Below are positions 45,373 through 54,681 of a stretch of DNA of 64,000 bases, piece after piece. The notes beneath the pieces were generated by a model that did not search any database, was not told the origin of the DNA, and saw only the letters and a program-made list of their open reading frames with translations. The stretch lies in contig NZ_VLLF01000006.1 of assembly GCF_007830545.1 (NCBI RefSeq), positions 62,001 through 126,000 on the forward strand. The letters run 5' to 3'. Numbering within the stretch: position 1 is the stretch's first letter; every line of letters starts with the position of its first letter. The DNA is from Roseibium hamelinense (GTDB lineage Bacteria; Pseudomonadota; Alphaproteobacteria; Rhizobiales; Stappiaceae). A program made the position numbers and the translations under genes.

Positions 45373-46614
45373 ATGTTGAAATCACTTAAGTTGGGCGTGG
45401 CCGCTCTGGCATTGACCGCCGGTGTAGCGCACGCAGAAGACGTCGAGGTTCTGCATTGGTGGACGTCGGGCGGCGAAGCTGCCGCTTTGAACGTTTTGAA
45501 AGATGACCTGAGCGGTCAGGGCATTGGATGGCAGGACATGCCGGTTGCCGGAGGCGGTGGCACACAGGCCATGACTGTGCTTCGTGCCCGCGTCACGTCC
45601 GGCAACCCGCCAACAGCAGTGCAGATGCTCGGTTTTGATATTCAAGACTGGGCCCAGGAGGGTGCTCTTGCTGACCTGAACATTCAAGCAGGACTAGAAG
45701 GCTGGGATTCTGTGGTTCCGGAGGCTCTGCAGAGGTTCGCCAAGCATGACGGCAAATGGGTGTCTGCGCCGGTCAACGTGCATTCCACGAATTGGGTTTG
45801 GGCAAACAAGGCCGTTCTGGACGAGCTCGGTATCGATGTGCCTCAGACATGGGATGAGTTTGTTGCGGCACTTGAGAAAGTAAAAGCAGCCGGCAAGACA
45901 CCGATCGCTCACGGCGGTCAAGCTTGGCAGGACGCAACGGTGTTTGACGCCGTAGCCATGTCAACCGGCGGTCCTGAATTCTACCAAAAAGCCTTCATCG
46001 ATCTGGACCCGGACGCTCTGGGGTCAGGCACAATGAAGGAAGCGTTTGACCGTATGGCGGTTATCCGCGAGCACGTGGATGACAACTTCTCGGGTCGTGA
46101 CTGGAATCTGGCAACTGCAATGGTCATCAATGGCGACGCCGCGTTCCAGATGATGGGTGACTGGGCCAAGGGCGAATTCCTGAACGCCGGGAAGACCCCC
46201 AATGAGGACTTCCTTTGCTTCCGCTTCCCAGGCACTCAAGAGCAAGTCACTTTCAATGCTGACCAGTTCGCGATGTTCGCGCAGGGACCGGAAGTCGGCA
46301 AAGAGCAAGCTGCTCTTGCGACCGCGATTCTGTCTCCGTCCTTCCAGTCAGCCTTTAATGTCGTAAAAGGTTCTGTGCCTGCGCGGACCGACGTTTCCGA
46401 CGAAGCATTCGATGCTTGCGGCAAGAAAGGCATGGCGGATCTGAAGGCTGCCGCAGCCAGTGGCAACCTATATGGCTCCATGGCGCATGGTCACGCCAAT
46501 CCGGCGGCTGTCAAAAACGCAATGTATGACGTGATCACTGCCCACTTTAACGGCGAGTACGATTCGGAAACAGCCGTCGAAGAAATGGTGAGCGCAGTCG
46601 AAATCGCGCAGTAA
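45373..46614 (+). CDS. Sugar ABC transporter substrate-binding protein
   Basis: A 413-residue secreted protein: signal peptide to about residue 21 ([16 protein letters not shown]), followed by a family 1 extracellular solute-binding fold with [30 protein letters not shown] and [14 protein letters not shown]. It resembles glucose/oligosaccharide-type binding proteins of the CUT1 class. A GGGAGGAAA ribosome site precedes ATG 45373. It heads the four-gene importer operon under the divergent LacI regulator. Confidence 0.94.
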   Translation: MLKSLKLGVAALALTAGVAHAEDVEVLHWWTSGGEAAALNVLKDDLSGQGIGWQDMPVAGGGGTQAMTVLRARVTSGNPPTAVQMLGFDIQDWAQEGALADLNIQAGLEGWDSVVPEALQRFAKHDGKWVSAPVNVHSTNWVWANKAVLDELGIDVPQTWDEFVAALEKVKAAGKTPIAHGGQAWQDATVFDAVAMSTGGPEFYQKAFIDLDPDALGSGTMKEAFDRMAVIREHVDDNFSGRDWNLATAMVINGDAAFQMMGDWAKGEFLNAGKTPNEDFLCFRFPGTQEQVTFNADQFAMFAQGPEVGKEQAALATAILSPSFQSAFNVVKGSVPARTDVSDEAFDACGKKGMADLKAAAASGNLYGSMAHGHANPAAVKNAMYDVITAHFNGEYDSETAVEEMVSAVEIAQ

Positions 46615-46637
46615 GCGCGGCCAAAAATCATAAGAAA

Positions 46638-46668
46638 GGGGCGGGCCATCGGAGCCCGTCCCGTTTTT
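46638..46668 (+). terminator. Internal attenuator after the binding-protein gene
   Basis: GGGGCGGGC (46638-46646) pairs with GCCCGTCCC (46654-46662) with one G-U pair, followed by GTTTTT. It lies between the binding-protein and permease genes. Partial termination at such sites raises binding protein over membrane components; read-through must occur because the permeases follow at once. Confidence 0.75.
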
Positions 46669-46684
46669 GGGGAGACATCTTTGC

Positions 46685-47584
46685 ATGACGCAGTCGGTTT
46701 CCGCGCGAAAGGGGTCAGGCGACTGGCTTCGTGAGGCGCTGCCGAAGATCGTGCTCAGCCCCAGTCTCGCGCTGGTGTTGATCTTCGTCTACGGGTTCAT
46801 CTTTTTCACGTTCTACCTGTCCTTTACCGACAGCCGGTTGCTGCCGAGTTTCGGTTGGGTCGGCGCGGAAAACTATGACAAGCTGTTTAGCCTCCGAGCT
46901 TGGGACATTGCCGTCAACAATCTTTTGGTATTTGGCGGGCTGTATATCCTGATCTGCTGCGCGCTGGGGCTCGGACTGGCGATCCTTCTCGATCAAAAGA
47001 TCCGTTCGGAAGGCTTCATACGGACCATTTATCTTTATCCGATGGCGCTGAGTTTCATCGTTACCGGAACGGCATGGAAGTGGTTTCTTGATCCCGGCAT
47101 CGGCCTTGAAGCGGTGGTCCAAAGCTGGGGGTTCACCAGCTTCGAGTTCGACTGGATCAAGAACCGAGATATGGCGATCTACACCATTGTCATTGCAGCC
47201 GTTTGGCAGACCTCCGGTTTTGTCATGGCCATGTTTCTTGCTGGTTTGCGCGGGATCGACAATGAAGTCCTAAAGGCGGCACAGATTGATGGCGCATCGA
47301 ACTGGGCGCTTTATCGCCGGATTGTAATCCCACAGCTTCGGCCTGCCTTTATGTCGGCCTTCGTGGTGCTGGCTCATATGGCGATCAAGTCCTATGATCT
47401 TGTCATTGCACTGACCAACGGCGGTCCTGGCCGAGCGACAGAATTGCCTGCCACCTTCATGTATTCTTACACCTTTACGCGAAATCAGATGGGTATTGGT
47501 GCCGCATCTGCGACCATCATGCTGATGACGATCGCCGCGATAATTGTGCCCTATCTGTGGTCCGAACTTCGGGAGAAGAAATAA
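46685..47584 (+). CDS. Sugar ABC transporter permease, MalF-like
   Basis: A 299-residue membrane protein with six hydrophobic helices and the CUT1 EAA loop AAQIDGASNWALYRRIVIPQLRPAF near residue 200. ATG at 46685 follows GGGGAG; an upstream TTG is less likely. It forms the channel with the next gene, whose start shares a base with this stop (TAATG). Confidence 0.93.
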   Translation: MTQSVSARKGSGDWLREALPKIVLSPSLALVLIFVYGFIFFTFYLSFTDSRLLPSFGWVGAENYDKLFSLRAWDIAVNNLLVFGGLYILICCALGLGLAILLDQKIRSEGFIRTIYLYPMALSFIVTGTAWKWFLDPGIGLEAVVQSWGFTSFEFDWIKNRDMAIYTIVIAAVWQTSGFVMAMFLAGLRGIDNEVLKAAQIDGASNWALYRRIVIPQLRPAFMSAFVVLAHMAIKSYDLVIALTNGGPGRATELPATFMYSYTFTRNQMGIGAASATIMLMTIAAIIVPYLWSELREKK

Positions 47585-48465
47585 TGGCTGGCGGCGCTTC
47601 CGATACGGTTGTGCGAACTGGACGTGTTTCCCGGTTCGTCATCTACACTGTGCTGATCGTTTTTTGCATTTATTACCTTCTGCCGCTCTACGTCATGGTG
47701 GTGAACTCGCTTAAGCCGCTCGACGAAATCCGCGGCGGCGGCATGCTGTCCCTGCCACAGACCTGGACACTGGCTCCCTGGGGCAGCGCCTGGTCGACGG
47801 CGCAAATCGGCATTGAAGCGACCGGTCTCAGACCTTACTTCATGAATTCCATCTTGATGGTGGTTCCGGCGGTTGCGATCTCCACGATTTTGGGTGCTCT
47901 GAACGGGTATGTTTTGACCAAGTGGCGCTTCCGTGGGGATACCATCATTTTCGGCCTCATGTTGTTCGGGTGTTTTATACCCTTCCAGATGGTGCTGATT
48001 CCGATGGCGCGCATGCTGGGCCTCATGGGACTGGCCGGAACTGTGCCTGGACTGATCTTCGTTCACCTCGTCTACGGCATTGGTTTTTCGACGCTGTATT
48101 TCCGCAACTATTATGCCCAGTTCCCGACAGAACTTGTCCGGGCCGCAATGATCGACGGTGCCGGCTTCTTCAAGATCTTCCAGCGCATCATGCTGCCGTC
48201 GTCTGGTCCAATTGCCGTCGTTTGTATCATCTGGCAGTTTACAAACATCTGGAACGACTTCCTGTTCGGCGCCAGCTTTGCTGACTTTGACAGCCAACCG
48301 ATGACGGTTGCGCTCAACAATCTCGTCTCCTCCTCCACCGGGGTGAAGGAATACAACGTCCATTTTGCCGGCGCGATCATGGCCGCGCTTCCGACCCTTC
48401 TAGTCTACATCGTCGCAGGGCGCTTCTTCGTCCGCGGTTTGATGGCCGGGTCCGTGAAAGGGTAA
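47584..48465 (+). CDS. Sugar ABC transporter permease, MalG-like
   Basis: A 293-residue membrane protein with six helices; the coupling EAA-like loop is AAMIDGAGFFKIFQRIMLPSSGP at about residue 190. Start ATG at 47584 overlaps the previous TAA. Partner of the MalF-like permease, with the ATPase gene beginning 4 bp downstream. Confidence 0.93.
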   Translation: MAGGASDTVVRTGRVSRFVIYTVLIVFCIYYLLPLYVMVVNSLKPLDEIRGGGMLSLPQTWTLAPWGSAWSTAQIGIEATGLRPYFMNSILMVVPAVAISTILGALNGYVLTKWRFRGDTIIFGLMLFGCFIPFQMVLIPMARMLGLMGLAGTVPGLIFVHLVYGIGFSTLYFRNYYAQFPTELVRAAMIDGAGFFKIFQRIMLPSSGPIAVVCIIWQFTNIWNDFLFGASFADFDSQPMTVALNNLVSSSTGVKEYNVHFAGAIMAALPTLLVYIVAGRFFVRGLMAGSVKG

Positions 48466-48469
48466 TCCA

Positions 48470-49579
48470 ATGGGTTTTCTTGATATCAAAAATGCCACCA
48501 AGTCCTACGGTTCCCTGCAGGTCCTGCATGAAACTAACATTGCCGTGGAAGAAGGCGAGTTCCTTGTGTTGGTTGGGCCTTCGGGCTGCGGAAAGTCGAC
48601 TTTGTTGAACATGATTGCAGGGCTGGAAGAAGTTACCAGCGGCGAAATTGCTATCCGAGGCAACCGGATGAACGAAGTGCGTCCGGCGGAGCGGAACATC
48701 GCTATGGTGTTTCAGTCCTACGCCCTCTACCCGAATATGAATGTTGCGCAAAACATTGCATTCGGTCTTGAGATGCATGGTGTGCCGAAGCCTAAACGCG
48801 AAGAAGCCGTCCGCGATGTTGCCGAGTTGTTGCAGATCACTAAACTGCTTGACCGGAAACCTGGCCAATTGTCTGGCGGTCAACGCCAGCGCGTGGCCAT
48901 GGGCCGCGCGCTCGTACGGGACCCGGACGTCTTCTTGTTTGATGAGCCGCTGTCGAACCTTGATGCGAAGCTGCGTGTCGATATGCGCACTGAGATCAAG
49001 AAGTTGCACCAAAAGCTTGGCACGACGATTGTTTACGTGACCCATGACCAGATCGAGGCTTTGACCCTCTCGACGCGGATCGCAGTGATGTTCGGCGGGT
49101 ATGTTCAACAGCTTGGCACCCCGAAAGAGATCTATGACGACCCGGCAAACATGTTCGTTGCAGGGTTCATGGGCTCGCCGTCAATGAACTTGTTCCCGGC
49201 AAAAATTGCGGTCGCGAACGGCGTGCCGCAGGCGGAATTCACTCTCGTCGATGGAAAAACCGGTGCTCTGCCGCTTCCCAATCCTGCCATGGCCGAGCAC
49301 GATGGCCGGTCGGTCATTCTCGGGATCCGACCGGAAGCAATTACCGACCTTGACGGTGCCGACCGGAACAGCAAGGCCATCCACCAGGTTGAAGCCCGTG
49401 TTGAAGTTACCGAACCTGCAGGTTCGGATACGTTTGTGGTAAGTGAATTTGGCAGTAAGGAGATTACTGGCCGTTTTCGTGCCGATGTTGTGGTTAAGCC
49501 GGGTGACATATTCCCTTTCGCCATCAACATGGACAAGGCTGTGCTTTTTGATCCCGAGACGGAAAACCGCATCCGCTGA
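48470..49579 (+). CDS. Sugar ABC transporter ATPase, MalK/UgpC-like
   Basis: A 369-residue ATPase with Walker A GPSGCGKSTLL, the Q-loop VFQSYALYPNMNV, signature LSGGQRQRVAMGRAL, Walker B VFLFDEPLSNLD and switch His in VTHDQIEAL, plus a C-terminal TOBE/OB regulatory part (about residues 240-369). It energises the importer. It is the last gene of the operon, with a strong terminator 8 bp after its stop. Confidence 0.96.
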   Translation: MGFLDIKNATKSYGSLQVLHETNIAVEEGEFLVLVGPSGCGKSTLLNMIAGLEEVTSGEIAIRGNRMNEVRPAERNIAMVFQSYALYPNMNVAQNIAFGLEMHGVPKPKREEAVRDVAELLQITKLLDRKPGQLSGGQRQRVAMGRALVRDPDVFLFDEPLSNLDAKLRVDMRTEIKKLHQKLGTTIVYVTHDQIEALTLSTRIAVMFGGYVQQLGTPKEIYDDPANMFVAGFMGSPSMNLFPAKIAVANGVPQAEFTLVDGKTGALPLPNPAMAEHDGRSVILGIRPEAITDLDGADRNSKAIHQVEARVEVTEPAGSDTFVVSEFGSKEITGRFRADVVVKPGDIFPFAINMDKAVLFDPETENRIR

Positions 49580-49587
49580 ATAATTCT

Positions 49588-49619
49588 GAAAAGCGCAGAT
49601 TGCACTGCGCTTTTCTTTG
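49588..49619 (+). terminator. Intrinsic terminator of the sugar importer operon
   Basis: GAAAAGCGCAG (49588-49598) pairs perfectly with CTGCGCTTTTC (49605-49615) over a 6-nt loop and runs into TTTG. The A/T ends of the stem make it potentially active in both directions. Confidence 0.9.
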
Positions 49620-49672
49620 TGTTCAAATTTGGAACGTTCTAAAAATAGAAGTCGGGACATTTTGGTGAGGAA

Positions 49673-51151
49673 ATGAACCCAGATATCATCATCATCGGCT
49701 CCGGAATGGGGGGGGCGAGCCTGGCGGCCGGTTTGGCACAGACAGATGCGTCGATTCTTATGCTGGAGCGGGGCCACCAAATTTCCGACACGCTGGAGGC
49801 AAAATCGCCGCGCGCTGTCTTTGCAAGCGATCATTTCCTGCCCAACGAGACCTGGTTGGATGAGGCGGGACGTCAGTTCCGTCCGGGCAATCACTACAAT
49901 GTCGGTGGAAACTCAAAATTTTACGGTGCGGTGCTCATTCGATATCGTGAGCAGGACTTCGGCGAGGTCGAACATGAAGACGGTGTGTCTCCTGCGTGGC
50001 CGATAACCTACCAGGATTTAGCACCTTGGTATGACCAAGCAGAAGCTCTTTATCAGGTGCGCGGTACGACCGGCCAGGATGTATGCGAACCGGGGCGGAC
50101 GTTTCCCTATCCGCATGCCCCGGTGCCGGACGAGCCATCGATCGCCGAAGCTCGTGAGCGTCTAAGGGCGACGGGCCTGAGCCCGTTCTCGCTGCCGCTT
50201 GGGGTCGATATTGCGGCCTGGACCGCAAAACGCAGAACGACGTTTGACGGTTTCCCCGATACACGCTCGGGAAAAATGGATGCGGAGACGTGCGGTCTGG
50301 CCACAGCACGAAGTAACCCGAACTTTGAGCTCAGAACCAATGCGCGCGTGGTAAGACTGGAGGCCTGCAGCAACGGACGCATCGAGCGGGTTGTTGCCTT
50401 AGTCAATGGCGAAGAACAGAAGTTTTCGCCAAAAATTGTTGTTCTGGCCGCTGGTGCCATACAGTCTGCGGCGCTTCTTTTGGCATCTGACGTGGCGAAC
50501 AAATCCGACCAGGTCGGGCGCAATTATATGAACCATAATGCGAGTGCGATCCTCGCAATTGATCCAAGGTTCAACAATACCAGCCAATACCAAAAAACGT
50601 TCGGCGTGAATGACTATTATTTCGATGATGGTGCAGGTGGCTATCCCTTGGGAAACATACAGCTGCTCGGGCGGGTAACCGGCGATATTCTGCGCGGCCA
50701 GATAAAGGGAGTGCCCGGCTTCCTGCTCGATTGGGTGTCGCGCCATGCCGTAGACTTTTACGCAATTACGGAGGATTTGCCGGATCCAGAAAGCCGGGTG
50801 ACCCTTGAGGGGAATCAAATCAGATTGAGTTGGAAACGCAGCAACCTTGGACCGCACAAACGTCTTGTACGAAGGTTTGCAAGGGATCTTAAGCGCGCCG
50901 GCTTCCCGATAGTTCTGAACCGCCTTTTTGATGCTTCCGTTCCGTCCCACCAATGTGGGACGGTCCGAATTGGCCGTGATCCGGCACTGGCACCGCTGAG
51001 ACCTGATTGCCGTGCCTTCGACCATCCGAACCTTTATGTGGTTGACGCCGGTTGCCTGCCGACGTCCGCAGCCGTGAATCCAGCCCTGAGTGTTGCAGCT
51101 ATGGCCTTGCGCGCCGCCGATACCATCAAGCATCAGGAGTTGGGCGTATGA
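49673..51151 (+). CDS. GMC-family FAD oxidoreductase
   Basis: A 492-residue flavoprotein: FAD fold DIIIIGSGMGGASLAAGLA at the N-terminus, RPGNHYNVGGNSKFYGAVL (a GMC signature region) and a C-terminal HQCGTVRIG with VVDAGCLPTSAAVNPALSVAAMALR, where His and Asn form the catalytic pair. It is more like the gluconate dehydrogenase/pyranose oxidase branch than choline dehydrogenase. No signal peptide. It is the first gene of a polyol or sugar operon and overlaps the SDR gene by 4 bp. Confidence 0.88.
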   Translation: MNPDIIIIGSGMGGASLAAGLAQTDASILMLERGHQISDTLEAKSPRAVFASDHFLPNETWLDEAGRQFRPGNHYNVGGNSKFYGAVLIRYREQDFGEVEHEDGVSPAWPITYQDLAPWYDQAEALYQVRGTTGQDVCEPGRTFPYPHAPVPDEPSIAEARERLRATGLSPFSLPLGVDIAAWTAKRRTTFDGFPDTRSGKMDAETCGLATARSNPNFELRTNARVVRLEACSNGRIERVVALVNGEEQKFSPKIVVLAAGAIQSAALLLASDVANKSDQVGRNYMNHNASAILAIDPRFNNTSQYQKTFGVNDYYFDDGAGGYPLGNIQLLGRVTGDILRGQIKGVPGFLLDWVSRHAVDFYAITEDLPDPESRVTLEGNQIRLSWKRSNLGPHKRLVRRFARDLKRAGFPIVLNRLFDASVPSHQCGTVRIGRDPALAPLRPDCRAFDHPNLYVVDAGCLPTSAAVNPALSVAAMALRAADTIKHQELGV

Positions 51152-51906
51152 AGCGCATCGCACTTGTGACAGGTGGTCAACAAGGCATTGGCCTTGGAAT
51201 ATCCGATGCTCTTGTAAAGGCCGGGTTTGAGGTGGTTTGGGCCGCCGAACTTCCCGAAGACGCTCAGAGCGTATGCGTGGGCAAGGAGTTTCTGGGGTCC
51301 AATGTGACGTATTTCCAGCACGATCTGAGGTGCATCGGCAGCACTGGCGATCTTCTTGATCGCATCGAACGGGAAAAGGGCCCGGTAGCCGCGTTTGTAT
51401 CAAACGCAGGCGTTCCGCCAAAAGTGCGGGGGGATATGCTCGAGATGGCCCCTGAAAACTTTGATTATGTCATGGATGTAAACTTGAAAGGGGCTTTTTT
51501 TCTTGCGCAGCAAGTGGCGCAACGGATGCTCCGCCAACCCGCCGAGACCTACCGTTCAATAACATTCGTGACGTCGGTCAGCGCCGAATTGGTCTCGGTT
51601 GAGCGTGCCGAGTACTGTCTTTCAAAAGCCGCGGCGTCTATGATGACGAAGCTCTTTGCCGCGCGCTTGGCGGAGGCCGGGATCGGCGTTTTTGAATTGA
51701 GGCCCGGCATCATAGAAACTCCCATGACGTCAGGTGTGAAAGACACCTATACAACGCGGATTGAACAGGGGCTTGTGCCTGCGCGCCGGTGGGGGCAGCC
51801 CGCGGATATCGGTTCTGTTGTCGTTCCATTGGCCCACGGGCAATTCGCCTTTGCAACAGGCTCGGTCATTGCCGTTGATGGCGGCCTTTCCATTCATCGG
51901 CTTTAA
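51148..51906 (+). CDS. Short-chain dehydrogenase/reductase
   Basis: A 252-residue NAD(P) enzyme with LVTGGQQGIGLGISDAL, the NAG segment FVSNAGVPP and the catalytic Tyr-x3-Lys in AEYCLSKAAASM; the C-terminal VIAVDGGLSIHRL is typical. It resembles 3-oxoacyl-ACP-reductase-like sugar/polyol dehydrogenases. ATG at 51148 overlaps the GMC stop; the upstream open frame is rejected. Confidence 0.92.
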   Translation: MKRIALVTGGQQGIGLGISDALVKAGFEVVWAAELPEDAQSVCVGKEFLGSNVTYFQHDLRCIGSTGDLLDRIEREKGPVAAFVSNAGVPPKVRGDMLEMAPENFDYVMDVNLKGAFFLAQQVAQRMLRQPAETYRSITFVTSVSAELVSVERAEYCLSKAAASMMTKLFAARLAEAGIGVFELRPGIIETPMTSGVKDTYTTRIEQGLVPARRWGQPADIGSVVVPLAHGQFAFATGSVIAVDGGLSIHRL

Positions 51907-51917
51907 GGGCGGACCTC

Positions 51918-53507
51918 ATGACTGAGACATTCGATTTCATAATTGTTGGTGGCGGGTCGGCCGGCTGTGTGCTTGCTGCACGACTTTCTGAAAACCCTGA
52001 TGTGCGCGTCTTGCTGCTGGAGGCAGGAGGGCGCGACCAACATCCCTATTATCATGTGCCGGCCGGTTTTGCGAAAATGACCAAGGGCATTGGGAGTTGG
52101 GGTTGGCACACCGTGCCGCAAAAGCACATGCAGGGTAAAGTCTTCCGGTACACCCAGGCGAAAGTGATCGGCGGCGGGTCAGCGATCAACGCGCAGATCT
52201 ACACGCGCGGCAGCCGACTCGATTATGACGAATGGCGGCAGCTGGGCTGCGAAGGCTGGAGCTACGACGATGTTCTGCCCTATTTTAAAAGAGCAGAAGA
52301 CAATGACACATTCGAAAACGACTACCATCGCAAGGGTGGCCCGCTCGGTGTCTCTCAACCGGTCGCGCCTTTGCCGATTTGCGAGGCCTATTTTGAGGCC
52401 GCCGCTGCACTTGGTATTCCGCGCAACCAGGATATGACCGGCGAGAAGCCCGATGGGGTCGGATACTATCAGCTGACACAGCGCAATGCCCGTCGTTCTT
52501 CCGCTGCTATGGCTTATCTCGCGCCTAACCGGGGCCGGAAAAATCTGGTTGTTCGAACTGGCGTTCAGGTCCGCAGGATTGCTGTCGAAAACAGCCAGGT
52601 TTCGGGCGTTGAGCTCGTCGACGGGACGCGCATCCTTGCAGCGAAGGAAGTCATTTTATCGTCAGGTGCGATTGGGTCGCCGCGCCTTTTGCAGTTGTCC
52701 GGCATCGGACCTGCAAACGAATTGGACCGTATCGGGATACGCCCGATCCTCGACCAGCCTGGTGTCGGATCGAATTTACAGGACCACTTGGACCTTTACA
52801 CAATTTGCGAGGTCAGCGGTCCGCACACTTATGACAAGTATGCAAAGCTGCATTGGTCGGCGGTGGCCGGGCTGCAGTACCTTTTCACAAAGACAGGACC
52901 AGTGGCCTCCAGCCTATTTGAAACGGGTGGCTTTTGGTATGCGGATCCCGAGGCACGGTCACCGGATATACAGCTGCATCTGGGTCTGGGAACCGGAATA
53001 GAGTCCGGGGTTGCCTCCATGCCGAATGGCGGGGTTACCTTGAACGCCTGCTATCTTCGCCCGCGCTCGCGCGGAACGGTACGCCTCAAGAGTGCAGATC
53101 CGGCGGATGCGCCGCTGATTGACCCAAACTACCTTGAAGACCCGCGTGACAAGGAATTGTCCATTGAGGGCTTGAAACTGGCGCAGAGAATTCTGGCTCA
53201 AGAACCGCTCAAACCATTCATCAAGGCAGAACGTTTGCCGGGACCAAACGTTAAAACAGACGCCGAGTATTTCGACTTCATCTGCGAACACTCCAAGACC
53301 TCCCATCACGCAGCTGGCACCTGCCGAATGGGGTCGGATCCGGATGCGGTTGTCGATGTGCGGTTGAAGTTCAAAGGTTTAACTGGCTTGAGGGTGGCCG
53401 ACGCCTCGATCATGCCGACGGTCAACTCATCGAATACAAACGCTCCTGCAATCATGATCGGCGAGAAGGCTGCTGACATGATCCGAGCAGACAATGGGAT
53501 TTCCTGA
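51918..53507 (+). CDS. GMC-family FAD oxidoreductase, choline-dehydrogenase-like
   Basis: A 529-residue flavoenzyme with FDFIIVGGGSAGCVLAARLSE, the signatures YTQAKVIGGGSAINAQIYTRG and LSSGAIGSPRLLQLSGIGPA, and the C-terminal catalytic HHAAGTCRMGSDPD and TVNSSNTNAPAIMIGEKAAD. It oxidises an alcohol and passes electrons to the respiratory chain. It lies 11 bp after the SDR gene, so the operon encodes two GMC enzymes from different branches. Confidence 0.92.
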   Translation: MTETFDFIIVGGGSAGCVLAARLSENPDVRVLLLEAGGRDQHPYYHVPAGFAKMTKGIGSWGWHTVPQKHMQGKVFRYTQAKVIGGGSAINAQIYTRGSRLDYDEWRQLGCEGWSYDDVLPYFKRAEDNDTFENDYHRKGGPLGVSQPVAPLPICEAYFEAAAALGIPRNQDMTGEKPDGVGYYQLTQRNARRSSAAMAYLAPNRGRKNLVVRTGVQVRRIAVENSQVSGVELVDGTRILAAKEVILSSGAIGSPRLLQLSGIGPANELDRIGIRPILDQPGVGSNLQDHLDLYTICEVSGPHTYDKYAKLHWSAVAGLQYLFTKTGPVASSLFETGGFWYADPEARSPDIQLHLGLGTGIESGVASMPNGGVTLNACYLRPRSRGTVRLKSADPADAPLIDPNYLEDPRDKELSIEGLKLAQRILAQEPLKPFIKAERLPGPNVKTDAEYFDFICEHSKTSHHAAGTCRMGSDPDAVVDVRLKFKGLTGLRVADASIMPTVNSSNTNAPAIMIGEKAADMIRADNGIS

Positions 53508-53508
53508 C

Positions 53509-54666
53509 ATGCTGTTGCCGACCCCTGAAGGAACGCTTGCTGACTACATGTTGACAGGTGTGGCATTGCAGCCGCGTTCACCGAAATGCGCCTTCTCACG
53601 AACCGTATTCGCTGCGGCCCACGTCGTTTCCGACCCCCTGCGGGAACGCGACCCTTGGGTCGGCCGTCCGGCAGTCGACTGGGAAAACACACTGCGGTTC
53701 CGGTATTGGTTGTGGGATCAGGGGCTCGGGTTGGCGGAGGCGATGGACACCGCACAACGGGGTATGGGTGTCGACTGGTTGACTGCAAAAGAGTTGATCG
53801 AGCGCACTATGTCTGAGGCAAAGGCGCATCCTTTGAAACCGCGTGTCGCATGCGGAGCTGGCACAGATCACAAGACCCTTGGAGAGCTTGGCGACGCACA
53901 TGCTGTCATCACTGCGTATGAGACGCAGATGTCTGCAATCGAAGCGGCCGGTGGCCAAGTCATTATAATGGCAACTCGGGCCTTGCCGGCCATTGGTGCC
54001 CAGCCTGAAACCTATAAGTCCGTCTATGACCGGCTGTTGTCTCAGGCGCGCGAACCCGTCATCTTGCATTGGCTCGGGGATATGTTTGATCCCGCCCTCA
54101 AAGGCTATTGGGGAAGCGAGGCATTCGAAGACGCCACTGAAACTGTACTCGAAATTATCAAGGCGCATGAGGCGAAAGTTGACGGGATCAAGATCTCGTT
54201 GTTGGAGCAGAGTAAAGAAGAGCGGTTTCGAGCGCGTTTGCCAGATGGTGTCCGGCTCTACACGGGGGATGATTTTAACTACGCGCCTTTGATTGAGGGG
54301 GACGGAACCCATCATTCCCATGCTCTACTAGGGATATTTGCGGCGATCGCACCTGCTGCGGCCCAAGCGCTTGAGGCGTTGGCTCAAGGCGACAGGCAGA
54401 CCTACCATCGTTTGCTTGCTCCGACAGTTCCGCTTAGCCGCGAAATATTTCGGGCCCCGACCCAGTTTTACAAGGCTGGGATCGCTTTTCTTGCCTGGCT
54501 AAATGGTGCGCAGTCGCATTTCATCATGCCAGGCGGATTTCAATCTTCCCGTGACATCACTCATTATGCTTCACTGTACCGGCTTGCGGATCAGGCGGGC
54601 TTGTTGTCTAAAACCGATCTGGCAGAAACACGGATGCGGCAGCTGCTGGCGCTCCATGGTATATGA
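53509..54666 (+). CDS. DUF993 protein, dihydrodipicolinate-synthase-like
   Basis: A 385-residue protein with a TIM-barrel look: VACGAGTDHKTLG, VIIMATRALPAIG, VDGIKISLLEQSKEERFRARLPDGVRLYTGDDFNYAPLIEGDG. The KISLLE lysine may be the Schiff-base residue as in the DHDPS/aldolase superfamily. This is the DUF993 family; members are predicted aldolases or dehydratases of sugar acids. The ATG at 53509 follows GGGA; an ATG at 53494 would overlap the GMC gene by 14 bp. Substrate unknown. Confidence 0.8.
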   Translation: MLLPTPEGTLADYMLTGVALQPRSPKCAFSRTVFAAAHVVSDPLRERDPWVGRPAVDWENTLRFRYWLWDQGLGLAEAMDTAQRGMGVDWLTAKELIERTMSEAKAHPLKPRVACGAGTDHKTLGELGDAHAVITAYETQMSAIEAAGGQVIIMATRALPAIGAQPETYKSVYDRLLSQAREPVILHWLGDMFDPALKGYWGSEAFEDATETVLEIIKAHEAKVDGIKISLLEQSKEERFRARLPDGVRLYTGDDFNYAPLIEGDGTHHSHALLGIFAAIAPAAAQALEALAQGDRQTYHRLLAPTVPLSREIFRAPTQFYKAGIAFLAWLNGAQSHFIMPGGFQSSRDITHYASLYRLADQAGLLSKTDLAETRMRQLLALHGI

Positions 54667-54681
54667 AGGACTGGATGCGGT

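Noticed and set aside
47551..48363. A 270-codon minus-strand frame opposite the MalG-like permease.
   Set aside because: Its product is charged and rich in His/Gln/Arg, typical of the complement of a membrane protein gene.
50399..51421. A 340-codon minus-strand frame.
   Set aside because: Antisense to the GMC and SDR genes, which both carry intact cofactor and catalytic motifs.
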